From Bacillus sp. KH172YL63 (lineage in GTDB: Bacteria; Bacillota; Bacilli; Bacillales; Bacillaceae_B), in assembly GCF_011398925.1 (NCBI RefSeq), contig NZ_AP022842.1, positions 3,842,001-3,906,000 on the forward strand: a stretch of 64,000 nt of DNA, in the 5' to 3' direction. The position numbers were made by a program, and so were the translations under genes. The stretch's first letter is position 1. Each line of letters starts with the position of its first letter. This document shows, piece by piece, positions 9,255 through 17,384 of the stretch. The notes under the pieces were generated by a model that did no database searches, was not told where the DNA came from, and worked only from the letters and a program-made list of their open reading frames with translations.

Positions 9255-10556
9255 TTACACTAACGAAGGCCTTCCTATGGAGTGGTACTCTATTCCAAAT
9301 TCAGCTACATGGTCCAATGAAAAACAATTCCGCCCATCGAAAATCACCGGCTTATTTGGTGAATCAGCGATTTTAGAAAGATCCATCTCTTTGATTTCTT
9401 GCCAATCCGTCAGAATCATAATAATATCTGCATCTTTAATGGTTTCATCTAACGTTTCAGTAATGGTCACCTGCGAAGGTAAAACTTTCTTAGCTGTTTC
9501 TTTAGCAATTGGATCATACCCTTTAATAGTCGCACCTTGTTTAACGAGCTCGCTGGAAATTACAATGGAAGCAGCTTCTCGCATATCATCGGTGTTTGGT
9601 TTGAATGCAAGACCCAATAACGCAACATTCATTCCCTCTAATCGTCCGAATCTCTTCATCGCTTTTTCAATAAGGCGATGTTGTTGTTTGTTATTCACTT
9701 CAATGACTGATTTTAACAACCGGAAATCATGCTCAACTTCCCCTGAAATTTGGATGAGCGCTTTGGTATCTTTAGGGAAGCATGACCCGCCATATCCAAT
9801 TCCGGCACTTAGGAATTTCTCTCCAATACGGTCATCCAGACCCATTCCTTTAGCTACATCAATGACATTTGCATTCAGCTTTTCACATATATTCGCAATT
9901 TCATTAATAAAGCTAATTTTAGTGGCTAAAAAGGCATTGGAAGCATACTTAATCATTTCAGCCGTTTCAATATCGGTCACCATAATGGTTGTGTCAAATG
10001 GTTCATGAAGTTTACGCAGTATGTCCCCAGCCTTCTGAGATTCAACTCCTATAATTGCTCTTTCCATATTCATCGTATCATATATGGCTGAACCTTCTCG
10101 GAGAAACTCAGGATTGGAGGCAACATCAAATTGGTCATGTCCACAATACTCAGAGATAATGGATTTCACTCTTCGATTAGTGCCTACTGGAACTGTACTT
10201 TTCGTAACAATAACCTTGTAATCTGAAATATTTTCTCCGATTGATTTCGCAACTGCTTCAACAAAACGCAAATCTGCTTCTCCATTTTCTTTCTCAGGTG
10301 TCCCCACGGCAATAATAATAACATCAGCACTATCCATGCCTTCTTTTAAATCTGTGGTAAAGAATAATCGCTCTGCAGAAGAATTTTTTATTACCAGTTC
10401 TTTCAACCCTGGTTCATATATAGGTACAATTCCTTTTTTTAAGTTATTTATCTTGCTTTCATCAAGATCTACACATGTGACCCGATTTCCAATATCACTA
10501 AAGCAAACACCTGAAACCAAGCCAACATATCCTGTTCCAATTACACAAACGTTCAT
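9255..10556 (-). CDS. tuaD: UDP-glucose 6-dehydrogenase (TuaD/Ugd)
   Basis: This 433-residue cytoplasmic enzyme oxidises UDP-glucose to UDP-glucuronate with two NAD+, supplying the uronic acid of teichuronic-type polymers. The N-terminal Rossmann motif VIGTGYVGLVSG spans residues 5-16. The catalytic cysteine lies in GGSCFPKDT near residue 258. The C-terminal UDP-binding domain contains GLAFKPNTDDMREA. The ribosome-binding site is GGAGG. It is 20 bp downstream of gtaB, which makes its substrate, and a terminator follows it. Confidence 0.92.
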   Translation of the reverse strand: MNVCVIGTGYVGLVSGVCFSDIGNRVTCVDLDESKINNLKKGIVPIYEPGLKELVIKNSSAERLFFTTDLKEGMDSADVIIIAVGTPEKENGEADLRFVEAVAKSIGENISDYKVIVTKSTVPVGTNRRVKSIISEYCGHDQFDVASNPEFLREGSAIYDTMNMERAIIGVESQKAGDILRKLHEPFDTTIMVTDIETAEMIKYASNAFLATKISFINEIANICEKLNANVIDVAKGMGLDDRIGEKFLSAGIGYGGSCFPKDTKALIQISGEVEHDFRLLKSVIEVNNKQQHRLIEKAMKRFGRLEGMNVALLGLAFKPNTDDMREAASIVISSELVKQGATIKGYDPIAKETAKKVLPSQVTITETLDETIKDADIIMILTDWQEIKEMDLSKIADSPNKPVIFDGRNCFSLDHVAEFGIEYHSIGRPSLV

Positions 10557-10575
10557 GAATTCTATTCCTCCAAAA

Positions 10576-11448
10576 TTAATCTTCTATAATTTCTTTTAGC
10601 CACTTGCGTAAAGGATCTTTCAAATCATCCCTCATTAAGGCAAATTCAACAGTTGCTTGAATGAATCCATACTTATCACCAATATCATACCTTTTTCCAT
10701 TGAAATGGTACCCATACATATCCTGTTTAGAAGATAGTTCTTTCAGGGCATCAGTCAATTGTATTTCATTGCCCCTACCTGGTTCAATTGTTTCTAGTAT
10801 ATCTAAGATTTCAGGGGTTAAAACGTATCGTCCCATAATAGCAAGGTTTGAAGGAGCTTCTTCTAGTGAAGGTTTTTCTACCAGGTCTTTAATCTTCACT
10901 AAATTATCATTCGAAGATGAATCTTCTGGTGAGATCACTCCATATTTAGACACGTCTTTATCTGCCACTTCTTGTACACCTATAATTGAACTTTGTTTTT
11001 CTTCGAATTCATTAATAAGTTGTTTCAGGCAAGGGGTTTCAGAAACAACAATATCATCTCCAAGCATGACCGCAAACGGATCGTTTCCAATAAATTTGCG
11101 TGCACACCAGATGGCATGACCTAAGCCTTTAGGCTCTTTTTGTCGGATGTAATGAATATCTGCCATTGAAGAAATTTTTTGGATCTCTTCTAGTTGTTCA
11201 TATTTTCCTTTTGAAGCCAGCATTTCTTCTAAAACCAAAGATTTATCAAAATGATCTTCTATAGCTCTTTTCCCTCGGCCAGTTACGATAAGTATATCTT
11301 CTATTCCAGAAGAAACTGCCTCTTCTATTATATATTGGATAGTAGGTGTATCTACGATTGGAAGCATTTCCTTTGGTTGAGCTTTGGTAGCTGGAAGAAA
11401 TCTTGTACCCAGCCCAGCAGCAGGAATGATTGCCTTTTTCACTTTCAT
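10576..11448 (-). CDS. gtaB: UTP-glucose-1-phosphate uridylyltransferase
   Basis: This 290-residue nucleotidyltransferase makes UDP-glucose from UTP and glucose-1-phosphate. The signature [20 protein letters not shown] at residues 10-29 is the nucleotide-binding loop of GalU/GtaB enzymes. [14 protein letters not shown] and VMLGDDIV follow, then EKPS and a conserved YDIGDKYGF near the C-terminus. I start it at the ATG at 11448, 7 nt after GAGGTG; the longer frame begins inside the Shine-Dalgarno sequence. It heads the gtaB-tuaD unit and has a good extended -10 promoter upstream. Confidence 0.92.
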   Translation of the reverse strand: MKVKKAIIPAAGLGTRFLPATKAQPKEMLPIVDTPTIQYIIEEAVSSGIEDILIVTGRGKRAIEDHFDKSLVLEEMLASKGKYEQLEEIQKISSMADIHYIRQKEPKGLGHAIWCARKFIGNDPFAVMLGDDIVVSETPCLKQLINEFEEKQSSIIGVQEVADKDVSKYGVISPEDSSSNDNLVKIKDLVEKPSLEEAPSNLAIMGRYVLTPEILDILETIEPGRGNEIQLTDALKELSSKQDMYGYHFNGKRYDIGDKYGFIQATVEFALMRDDLKDPLRKWLKEIIED

Positions 11449-11495
11449 TATTCGACACCTCATTTGAATTTATTAAATACATTGAAAACAATTGT

Positions 11496-11504
11496 ATTAT
11501 AGCA
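11496..11504 (-). promoter_or_regulatory. Extended -10 promoter for gtaB-tuaD
   Basis: The minus strand reads TGCTATAAT, a perfect sigma-A -10 hexamer with the TGn extension, about 50 bp before the gtaB start. No good -35 hexamer is visible, which is usual for extended -10 promoters. Confidence 0.6.
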
Positions 11505-11590
11505 CAACCCTATAATAAAAATCTTGCTGTTACATGATTATAACCTCATTAACCATTTTGTAAATCTTTCAATACCAAAATATAAAAACA

Positions 11591-11621
11591 AAAGAGAAGA
11601 GACACACAGCCTCTTCTCTTT
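11591..11621 (-). terminator. Terminator after the lytB-like gene
   Basis: An 11-bp perfect stem (AAAGAGAAGAG paired with CTCTTCTCTTT) lies about 20 bp beyond the stop, with TTGTTTTTAT following on the minus strand. Confidence 0.85.
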
Positions 11622-11642
11622 AAAAACATATTATAAATTCTT

Positions 11643-13880
11643 TTAATTTCCTAATACTGTATTTGGGTAGTAGAAGTTTAGAATCTCAACATAAGATTGT
11701 CCAGCCTCGGCTCTGACTTTAGCGCCGTACTGACTCATTCCCACTCCATGTCCAAATCCTTTTCCTTTGATAATATATTTTCCTTGGTTATTAACAATTT
11801 GCTCTACTTGATAGCTTTTGAAGTAACTACCACCGAACATTGATCGAAGTTCACTGATGGGAGAATCTTTTAATTTAAGTGTGTATAGTTTAATATCCCC
11901 AAGCAAAGCATTCTTAACATCCGTTTTAGCCTGATTCGAAATTGTTGCCTCTCCACCTAGATAGAAAACATGGGGTCTTAAACCTAATTCTTTAACCCAA
12001 TTCTTTACCACCGAAGGAAGTGTATCTTTTTCAGTCAGCACGATAGGTGCAGATTTAGTTGCCGCAAGCACCGCACCTGGCAATGCATCAATAAATGTTT
12101 CACCTTGGGCAAAAAATACATTTTTCATATCAAAATTGTATTTCTCAGCTATATCGATACTTGTTTCATAACGGTTAGATCCTGCAATTCTATCAACTTT
12201 TGAGATTCCTAACTTGCGTATTTCTTTTTCTATATCTTCAGATAAAGCACTCGTTCCTCCAACCAATGTAACTTGTTCTATATTATTTGTTTTCAAAACT
12301 TCTTTTACTGAATTACTTAGCGCGTCTTTATCTGTCAGGAGAATCGGTCTTTGTTTCTCCGCAGCATAGGAAGCGATGGATAGTGCATCGGGAGATTCTT
12401 CATTTCCACTTGTGATAAATACCTGTTTAAACTCTTTTACTTCTTTAGCAACTTTTGCAGAAGTGTCATACCTTGTGGATCCTTCTATTCTTTTTACTTT
12501 ATATCCCATTGAAGATAATTTTTGATCAACTTCATACGAGATTGCTTTTCCTCCACCTAATATATAAATATCAGAAGCTTTCAACTCTTTAATTTGGTCC
12601 ATAATGACTGCCGGAAGCTTATCAGATTCTGTTAGCAATAATGGCGATGATAACTTTTTAGCCAAGACCGCACCTGTAATCGCATCAACATGTTTATCGC
12701 CCCGACCTAAGACTACGGCGTGTGCTACGTCCCAGCCTTCTTGGGAGATTTGCATACTCGTATGGTAACGGGTTTCCCCACCAAGGACCGTTGAATAGTC
12801 CTTAGGTATACTATTACTACTTTCTCGTTCAAATTCTCCATCTGAGTTTTTCACAAAGTACTCAACAGTTACACTGCCATTGGTTTTTTTACCAGTTTCT
12901 AATCCTTTATCTGACAGTGTACTTCCAGAAACACTAATATGGGGTACCCCTACAACTTTTATTTCGTCTCCACTATGTCCTGACTTCGTAATATACTTTT
13001 TAATATAGTTTAGGATTGTAGTATCTTCACTTTTTTCAAAGGTTTTATTCCACCATAGCTCTGGTCTGATAAGATCGAGGCTTGCGGTATTAATCTGTTC
13101 TTGATTAATGGATAAGTCCCATCCAATTTGTGGATCGTAATCGTCTGGTCTAGATGGTAAATAATTAAGTTTTGTGCCGCCCCAATAATTACTGTTAGAC
13201 TCCGTGTGTCCACCATTACTGGAGGAATAGTATGCACCTATCAATTTTCCATTTTGTCGAAGCACTTTACCTTTCGTTTCTTCAACAGCTTTTGTGGAAT
13301 TTGGATGCCAACTGTAGCCCGCATAAACTTGATTAGAAATGGTATCGTCAAAGTTTGAATTATTGACTCTCCCCATGGCATAAGTCCTGGCAGCGACAGT
13401 TTGTGCTTTCAATGCTTCTACATTCCACGAAGCAGGCATTTCACCTGGTACAACACCTTTTAAATAATCTTCGAAGGGGAGTTTATTAATAGGACGAATG
13501 TATCCAGATTCAATGGTAAATGTAACTGTACCCAGATATGGCTTGTCATTGATTGAGAAACGGTTACTCTCACTATATTGCTTTGGTTCAATCGTAAATT
13601 CCTGATTATAAGTCTTAATTATTGAGCTGTTTTTGTAAAGAGCTAACTTTCCACCTTCAATTTTGACTTCGTATTTATCATTAGAGGTCAACTTAGTATT
13701 GACGTCATCTGAAATGAAATATTCACCTTTTATCATTAACGATATCGCCTTTTGGTTCCCTAGGTAGTTCCGCAATTTGACTTTCACCTGGTCATCCGCT
13801 TGTGCAAAGGCTTTCGTATCAACAGAGACCGGAGCAAAAACAAACAATAAAACTAGGAACAAAGTTATCTTTCTCTTCAT
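11643..13880 (-). CDS. lytB: SpoIID/LytB-domain protein with three CWB2 repeats
   Basis: This 745-residue secreted protein has a signal peptide at about residues 1-27. The SpoIID/LytB fold begins near residue 140 (EDYLKGVVPGEMPASW) and includes YYSSSNGGHTE near residue 218. Three CWB2 repeats follow at about 368-655. The chain then returns to the characteristic SpoIID C-terminal motif GFGHGVGMSQYGA near residue 710, so the wall-binding repeats sit inside the catalytic-type fold. B. subtilis LytB enhances the LytC amidase, while SpoIID itself is a lytic transglycosylase. The gene is last in an amidase-lipoprotein-lytB unit, 25 bp after the lipoprotein gene, with GGGAGG as ribosome-binding site. 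An amidase-modifier role is inferred from context. Confidence 0.85.
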   Translation of the reverse strand: MKRKITLFLVLLFVFAPVSVDTKAFAQADDQVKVKLRNYLGNQKAISLMIKGEYFISDDVNTKLTSNDKYEVKIEGGKLALYKNSSIIKTYNQEFTIEPKQYSESNRFSINDKPYLGTVTFTIESGYIRPINKLPFEDYLKGVVPGEMPASWNVEALKAQTVAARTYAMGRVNNSNFDDTISNQVYAGYSWHPNSTKAVEETKGKVLRQNGKLIGAYYSSSNGGHTESNSNYWGGTKLNYLPSRPDDYDPQIGWDLSINQEQINTASLDLIRPELWWNKTFEKSEDTTILNYIKKYITKSGHSGDEIKVVGVPHISVSGSTLSDKGLETGKKTNGSVTVEYFVKNSDGEFERESSNSIPKDYSTVLGGETRYHTSMQISQEGWDVAHAVVLGRGDKHVDAITGAVLAKKLSSPLLLTESDKLPAVIMDQIKELKASDIYILGGGKAISYEVDQKLSSMGYKVKRIEGSTRYDTSAKVAKEVKEFKQVFITSGNEESPDALSIASYAAEKQRPILLTDKDALSNSVKEVLKTNNIEQVTLVGGTSALSEDIEKEIRKLGISKVDRIAGSNRYETSIDIAEKYNFDMKNVFFAQGETFIDALPGAVLAATKSAPIVLTEKDTLPSVVKNWVKELGLRPHVFYLGGEATISNQAKTDVKNALLGDIKLYTLKLKDSPISELRSMFGGSYFKSYQVEQIVNNQGKYIIKGKGFGHGVGMSQYGAKVRAEAGQSYVEILNFYYPNTVLGN

Positions 13881-13905
13881 TTAATATTGCCTCCCGTCTT
13901 ACACA

Positions 13906-14625
13906 TTATTTTAAAGTAGCAGTGGATGTGTATCCATTTTCACCTGTCACTTCGATTTCTTCCTTTATCAACCCATGACCAGCAGCATAGTATCTAGTTA
14001 AAGTCGTTTCACTTCCTGCAATTTCATCTGAAACGGTTTTCACAACATATACATTTTTATATTCTTTTCCATTCATTTTCACAGTAGTATCTTCTTCAAG
14101 GACATCCCAGTCTGTATCCACACCAAGAATGCGTTCGCCTTTATTGGATTCAAAGTCTCCTAAAATACTTTTTTCACCGTTATTCTGTTCTGCATAATCC
14201 TGATAGACTAGCGTAATTTCTTCATCAGTCCACTTGTAAATTTCTGTTGTTTGAGTACTCCCTAAAGTGACAAGAAGTTGTATGTATTCTTGATTCTGGT
14301 CTACAATTTCTTCAGTGAAGAGTGTCTGACCATTTTCAACAAAAGCCCTCGGCTCACCTTTTTCTGGTCGCAGAAGGAAATACTTCTTGCTATCTTGTTT
14401 TTTATCAACCTTACTTTGCTCTTCCTCTTTTTCATCCGACTCATCATCCTCAGGAGAAGAAGGAACAGAATCCTGATTCTGTTCCTCTTCAGCTAATGTG
14501 GAGTCCTCATTCGTATTGGTTGCAGATTCGTTAGAATTTCCGGTCGAGTCTGAGGCTTTCTCTTCTGAGCAAGCTGTTAAGAATAGCAAACAGCCTACCA
14601 TGAACGCAATTTGAAATTTATACAT
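13906..14625 (-). CDS. Acidic secreted lipoprotein of the lyt cluster
   Basis: This 239-residue protein has a lipoprotein signal ending in the lipobox LTAC near residue 19, then a very acidic, low-complexity linker (about residues 20-80, rich in E, D, S and N). A compact beta-rich C-terminal domain of about 150 residues follows. I start it at the ATG at 14625 because GGAGG lies 7 nt upstream; the longer frame begins with a GTG overlapping that site. Its position between the amidase and lytB genes recalls LytA, the short acidic lipoprotein of the B. subtilis lytABC operon. It is more than twice as long and the C-terminal domain is not one I recognise, so orthology is not claimed. It probably acts at the outer membrane face near the autolysin. 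Confidence 0.75.
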   Translation of the reverse strand: MYKFQIAFMVGCLLFLTACSEEKASDSTGNSNESATNTNEDSTLAEEEQNQDSVPSSPEDDESDEKEEEQSKVDKKQDSKKYFLLRPEKGEPRAFVENGQTLFTEEIVDQNQEYIQLLVTLGSTQTTEIYKWTDEEITLVYQDYAEQNNGEKSILGDFESNKGERILGVDTDWDVLEEDTTVKMNGKEYKNVYVVKTVSDEIAGSETTLTRYYAAGHGLIKEEIEVTGENGYTSTATLK

Positions 14626-14657
14626 AGTTACTTCCTCCACTTGAAAATATAAATCTA

Positions 14658-16742
14658 CTATTTCACCAAGTAAGTTGTATCTTTCACAACGTCATCTTTT
14701 AAAGTTCCACCAATGACGTTCACATTTAATATACGTTGATCATTACCAAGATTCATTAAGAACGCTTTAATTCCCTGATCCATCTTCTGACCTGATAAAA
14801 TAAGCGGAGCCTTAGTTGACACTGCTAACGATGACGCAGCCAGTGCATCTGGGAAATTATCACCTGTCGTTAGAAAGATAGCGTCTGATTTAAAGCTATC
14901 TTTGAACTCCCATAGTACAGCTGTTAATGTTTTGTAGCGGTCTTCTCCAGCAAGTCTCTTAGCGTCCGTGGTAGCTTGGCCAACCAACCTTTCCACTGAA
15001 TTTCCGATAACCGCGTCTCCACCGATCAGGCGAACTTTTTTCCCTTTTAATAGAGATAACGATGAAGATGTGATAGAGTCCTCTTTAGTTAGCACAATTC
15101 CCCATTTTTGTGCTGTAGCAATAGGCGCTACAGAAAGGGCATCGGCAAACTTGTCTCCAGAAGCAACAAAGTAACCATTAACGCTTCCTAACTTATTTAG
15201 GATTTCTAAATTAGTAGCATACCGGTCACTTCCTTGGATACGCTCAACACCAACATTCATACTCCTAATACTGGTTTCTACTTGTTTAGAAATAGCTTCT
15301 TGTCCACCGATAATAATAACTTTATCAGCACCCAGTCTCTTCAATTCCTCTTTCACCGTTGAATTTAATGCCTCGGTCTCCGAGAGCAGTAGGGGTGCCT
15401 GACCAAATTTCGAGGACAATGGACCTGCCGATAAGGCATCTGCCGAATCATATCCAGTAGCTAAGAGAACTACTTTTTGTTCTTTCTTGACATCAAAACC
15501 ATTGGGATATAGGGATTTTGAAACTTCTACTGAAGTCATAATCCTGTCCAAACCACTCAGTTCTTTTACAGCAGGTTTATTTTGCACCGAATCACTTGAT
15601 GAAGATGACCAGAGGATTTCCTTCGAATCATTTCTGATTACCCTACCAGATGATAACTTTTTAGCTTCGTGTAATGCTTGCTTATAATCATAATAATCTT
15701 TCTGTTTAGTGCTTGATTGATAAACAGAATAAATCGGTTTAAGTGTGTTCGACCAGAGAATCCAACCGTTTTCTTTATTTACTATATAGCTTTCATTTGT
15801 TGATTTCGCATAAGAATATGCTTGATCATATGAATAGAATTTTTTCTCAGCAACATCTTTACCATAATACACAATGTAATTTTCGTTATTGTAAATCGAT
15901 TTCTGATTATATTTATCAAAAACGGTTACTAATACTTTTTTACTATCAGCAAATTTAACCGCTTCTTCTTTTGTCGCTTTTACAGCTAATCTTTCATTAT
16001 TAGAATTGTATACTTCATATACTTTAAAGTATTCTTCTACACCTTGTGTTGCAGCCTTAGCTGCAGACCATTGGAAGTCGCTGGTTTTAATTCGGTTCTC
16101 CTCTTCAGCATTTGTCATATAGCCTAGTTCTAGTAAAACAGATGGTGATTGAGCATTCCGGATAACATAAAATGCTTCATCTGCGTGAATCCCTCTATCA
16201 ACTGTTTTAAGGTTACTAACCATATTAGGATGGATTTCTTCCGCCAATCGTTTACTGTCAGATAAATATTTGATTTGTAATGGATCATGAGGCCAGCGAG
16301 AATCATAGTATTTAATCCCGTCATAATAGTAAGTTTCTGTCCCTTTTACATATGGCGAACGCGGATGACCATTATGGTGCACGGAAATAAATACCGTTTG
16401 ATCATTATTTCCAGCTATCTGACTATTAGCATATCTCATCCTCATATCTAGATCTCCACCATTCCCAGATATGTAACTAGCAAAATCCTTATCTGTTTCT
16501 CTCGTCATCCTAACATCATAACCTTTATCTTTCAGTAGGGACTGTAGCTTTAAAGATACGAGAAGATTTACATCTCTTTCACACACTCTTGTAACATTTC
16601 CTGTTAACCCGCAAGTCCCTGTATGTTTTCCACCGTGCCCTGGGTCAATGATGACTCGCTTTTCTGCTGAAGCACCATCTGCTGATGCAAGCATGATAAG
16701 TCCCATTGAAAGTGCCATAGAAGCTAATAATTTTTTCTTCAT
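14658..16742 (-). CDS. lytC: N-acetylmuramoyl-L-alanine amidase with three CWB2 repeats (LytC-like)
   Basis: This 694-residue secreted autolysin has a signal peptide at 1-26. An Amidase_3 domain spans about 28-245, with zinc-ligand regions VIIDPGHGGKHTG, a glutamate in CERDVNLLVS, ISVHHNGH, and the late LLELGYMTNAEE. A linker at about 250-385 holds three roughly 40-residue repeats ending in YIVYYG, WILWSN or EILWSS. Three CWB2 repeats fill about 396-694. B. subtilis LytC has the same two parts but with CWB2 repeats at the N-terminus (recalled); here they are C-terminal. It heads the amidase-lipoprotein-lytB unit and has GGAGG as ribosome-binding site. It cleaves the bond between MurNAc and the stem peptide. 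Confidence 0.9.
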   Translation of the reverse strand: MKKKLLASMALSMGLIMLASADGASAEKRVIIDPGHGGKHTGTCGLTGNVTRVCERDVNLLVSLKLQSLLKDKGYDVRMTRETDKDFASYISGNGGDLDMRMRYANSQIAGNNDQTVFISVHHNGHPRSPYVKGTETYYYDGIKYYDSRWPHDPLQIKYLSDSKRLAEEIHPNMVSNLKTVDRGIHADEAFYVIRNAQSPSVLLELGYMTNAEEENRIKTSDFQWSAAKAATQGVEEYFKVYEVYNSNNERLAVKATKEEAVKFADSKKVLVTVFDKYNQKSIYNNENYIVYYGKDVAEKKFYSYDQAYSYAKSTNESYIVNKENGWILWSNTLKPIYSVYQSSTKQKDYYDYKQALHEAKKLSSGRVIRNDSKEILWSSSSSDSVQNKPAVKELSGLDRIMTSVEVSKSLYPNGFDVKKEQKVVLLATGYDSADALSAGPLSSKFGQAPLLLSETEALNSTVKEELKRLGADKVIIIGGQEAISKQVETSIRSMNVGVERIQGSDRYATNLEILNKLGSVNGYFVASGDKFADALSVAPIATAQKWGIVLTKEDSITSSSLSLLKGKKVRLIGGDAVIGNSVERLVGQATTDAKRLAGEDRYKTLTAVLWEFKDSFKSDAIFLTTGDNFPDALAASSLAVSTKAPLILSGQKMDQGIKAFLMNLGNDQRILNVNVIGGTLKDDVVKDTTYLVK

Positions 16743-17340
16743 TTCTTCCTCCTAAAAATGTCAATTATTCGTAATCTATGTCATATTATAGCAACATATT
16801 TCTCTTAACAACATAGATTATTTGGAAAATGGTTCTTGTTATCTAGAAGATTAAATTTCACTCTAGCCAGTCACCTCCAATGATATAAAAAATAGTTTCC
16901 AAACAAACTTGCCCTATGTAATTTTCCTGGACCTAGAAATATACGTAAATCAAACTAATTAAAGCACTCTACTCAGTTCATATCGGTTCGTTTTACTTAT
17001 TATTAATCGTTTACCGATATGTAAAAAATGGAATATTCTTGTGGGTATTTCATTTTTTGATTAGACTATTAAAATTTCAGCTTCCAATTTCTACATTCAT
17101 TATGTGTCTATTTATTAGGCGAATGCTATAGTCATAAACCAGTTATCACGAGAGCAAATGATATTTGCGGGAGCCAGCGCGATGTTCCGATCCAGTTCAG
17201 TAGCACAGTGAAAATATACACATCTTCAGTAGTTAATTAAGATGGGGCATCAGTGAAGCTCGAATGATGTTGCCGAAAATATAATTCAATACTTTTTTAT
17301 ACTGATGCTGCCAGATTATATAATAATACAGCTGAATAAT
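16743..17340. other. Leader and intergenic region upstream of the amidase gene
   Basis: No gene was found. The amidase promoter lies near 16785-16811. The remaining 500 bp are AT-rich with one more GC-rich patch (about 17120-17280) that resembled no riboswitch I could confirm. A 14-mer at 17254-17267 recurs at 24755-24768. Confidence 0.4.
16785..16793 (-). promoter_or_regulatory. Extended -10 promoter for the amidase operon
   Basis: TGCTATAAT on the minus strand is a perfect extended -10 element about 45 bp before the amidase start. TTGTTA lies 15 bp further upstream, a short spacing for a -35. No SigD-type GCCGATAT is present. Confidence 0.55.
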
Positions 17341-17374
17341 AAAAAGAGTGGGATGTTGTAATCCCACTCTTTTT
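17341..17374 (-). terminator. Terminator after the CWB2 subtilisin gene
   Basis: A 14-bp perfect stem with a 6-nt loop (GTTGTA on the plus strand) lies 10 bp beyond the stop. The T-rich arm itself supplies the U-tract. Confidence 0.85.
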
Positions 17375-17384
17375 ATTGACATGT

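Noticed and set aside
11505..11580. Pho-box-like repeats upstream of gtaB
   Set aside because: TTTACA, TTAATG, TTATAA and GTAACA are present, but their spacings (12, 9 and 10 bp) do not keep an 11-bp period, so nothing exceeds what AT-rich DNA gives by chance.
16785..16815. SigD-type promoter for the amidase operon
   Set aside because: B. subtilis lytABC uses SigD, but no GCCGATAT -10 is present here; a SigA extended -10 fits better.
17120..17280. Possible c-di-AMP or c-di-GMP riboswitch upstream of the amidase gene
   Set aside because: The patch contains GGGAGCCAGCG but I could not assemble the conserved core and paired helices of the ydaO/yuaA or GEMM classes on either strand.
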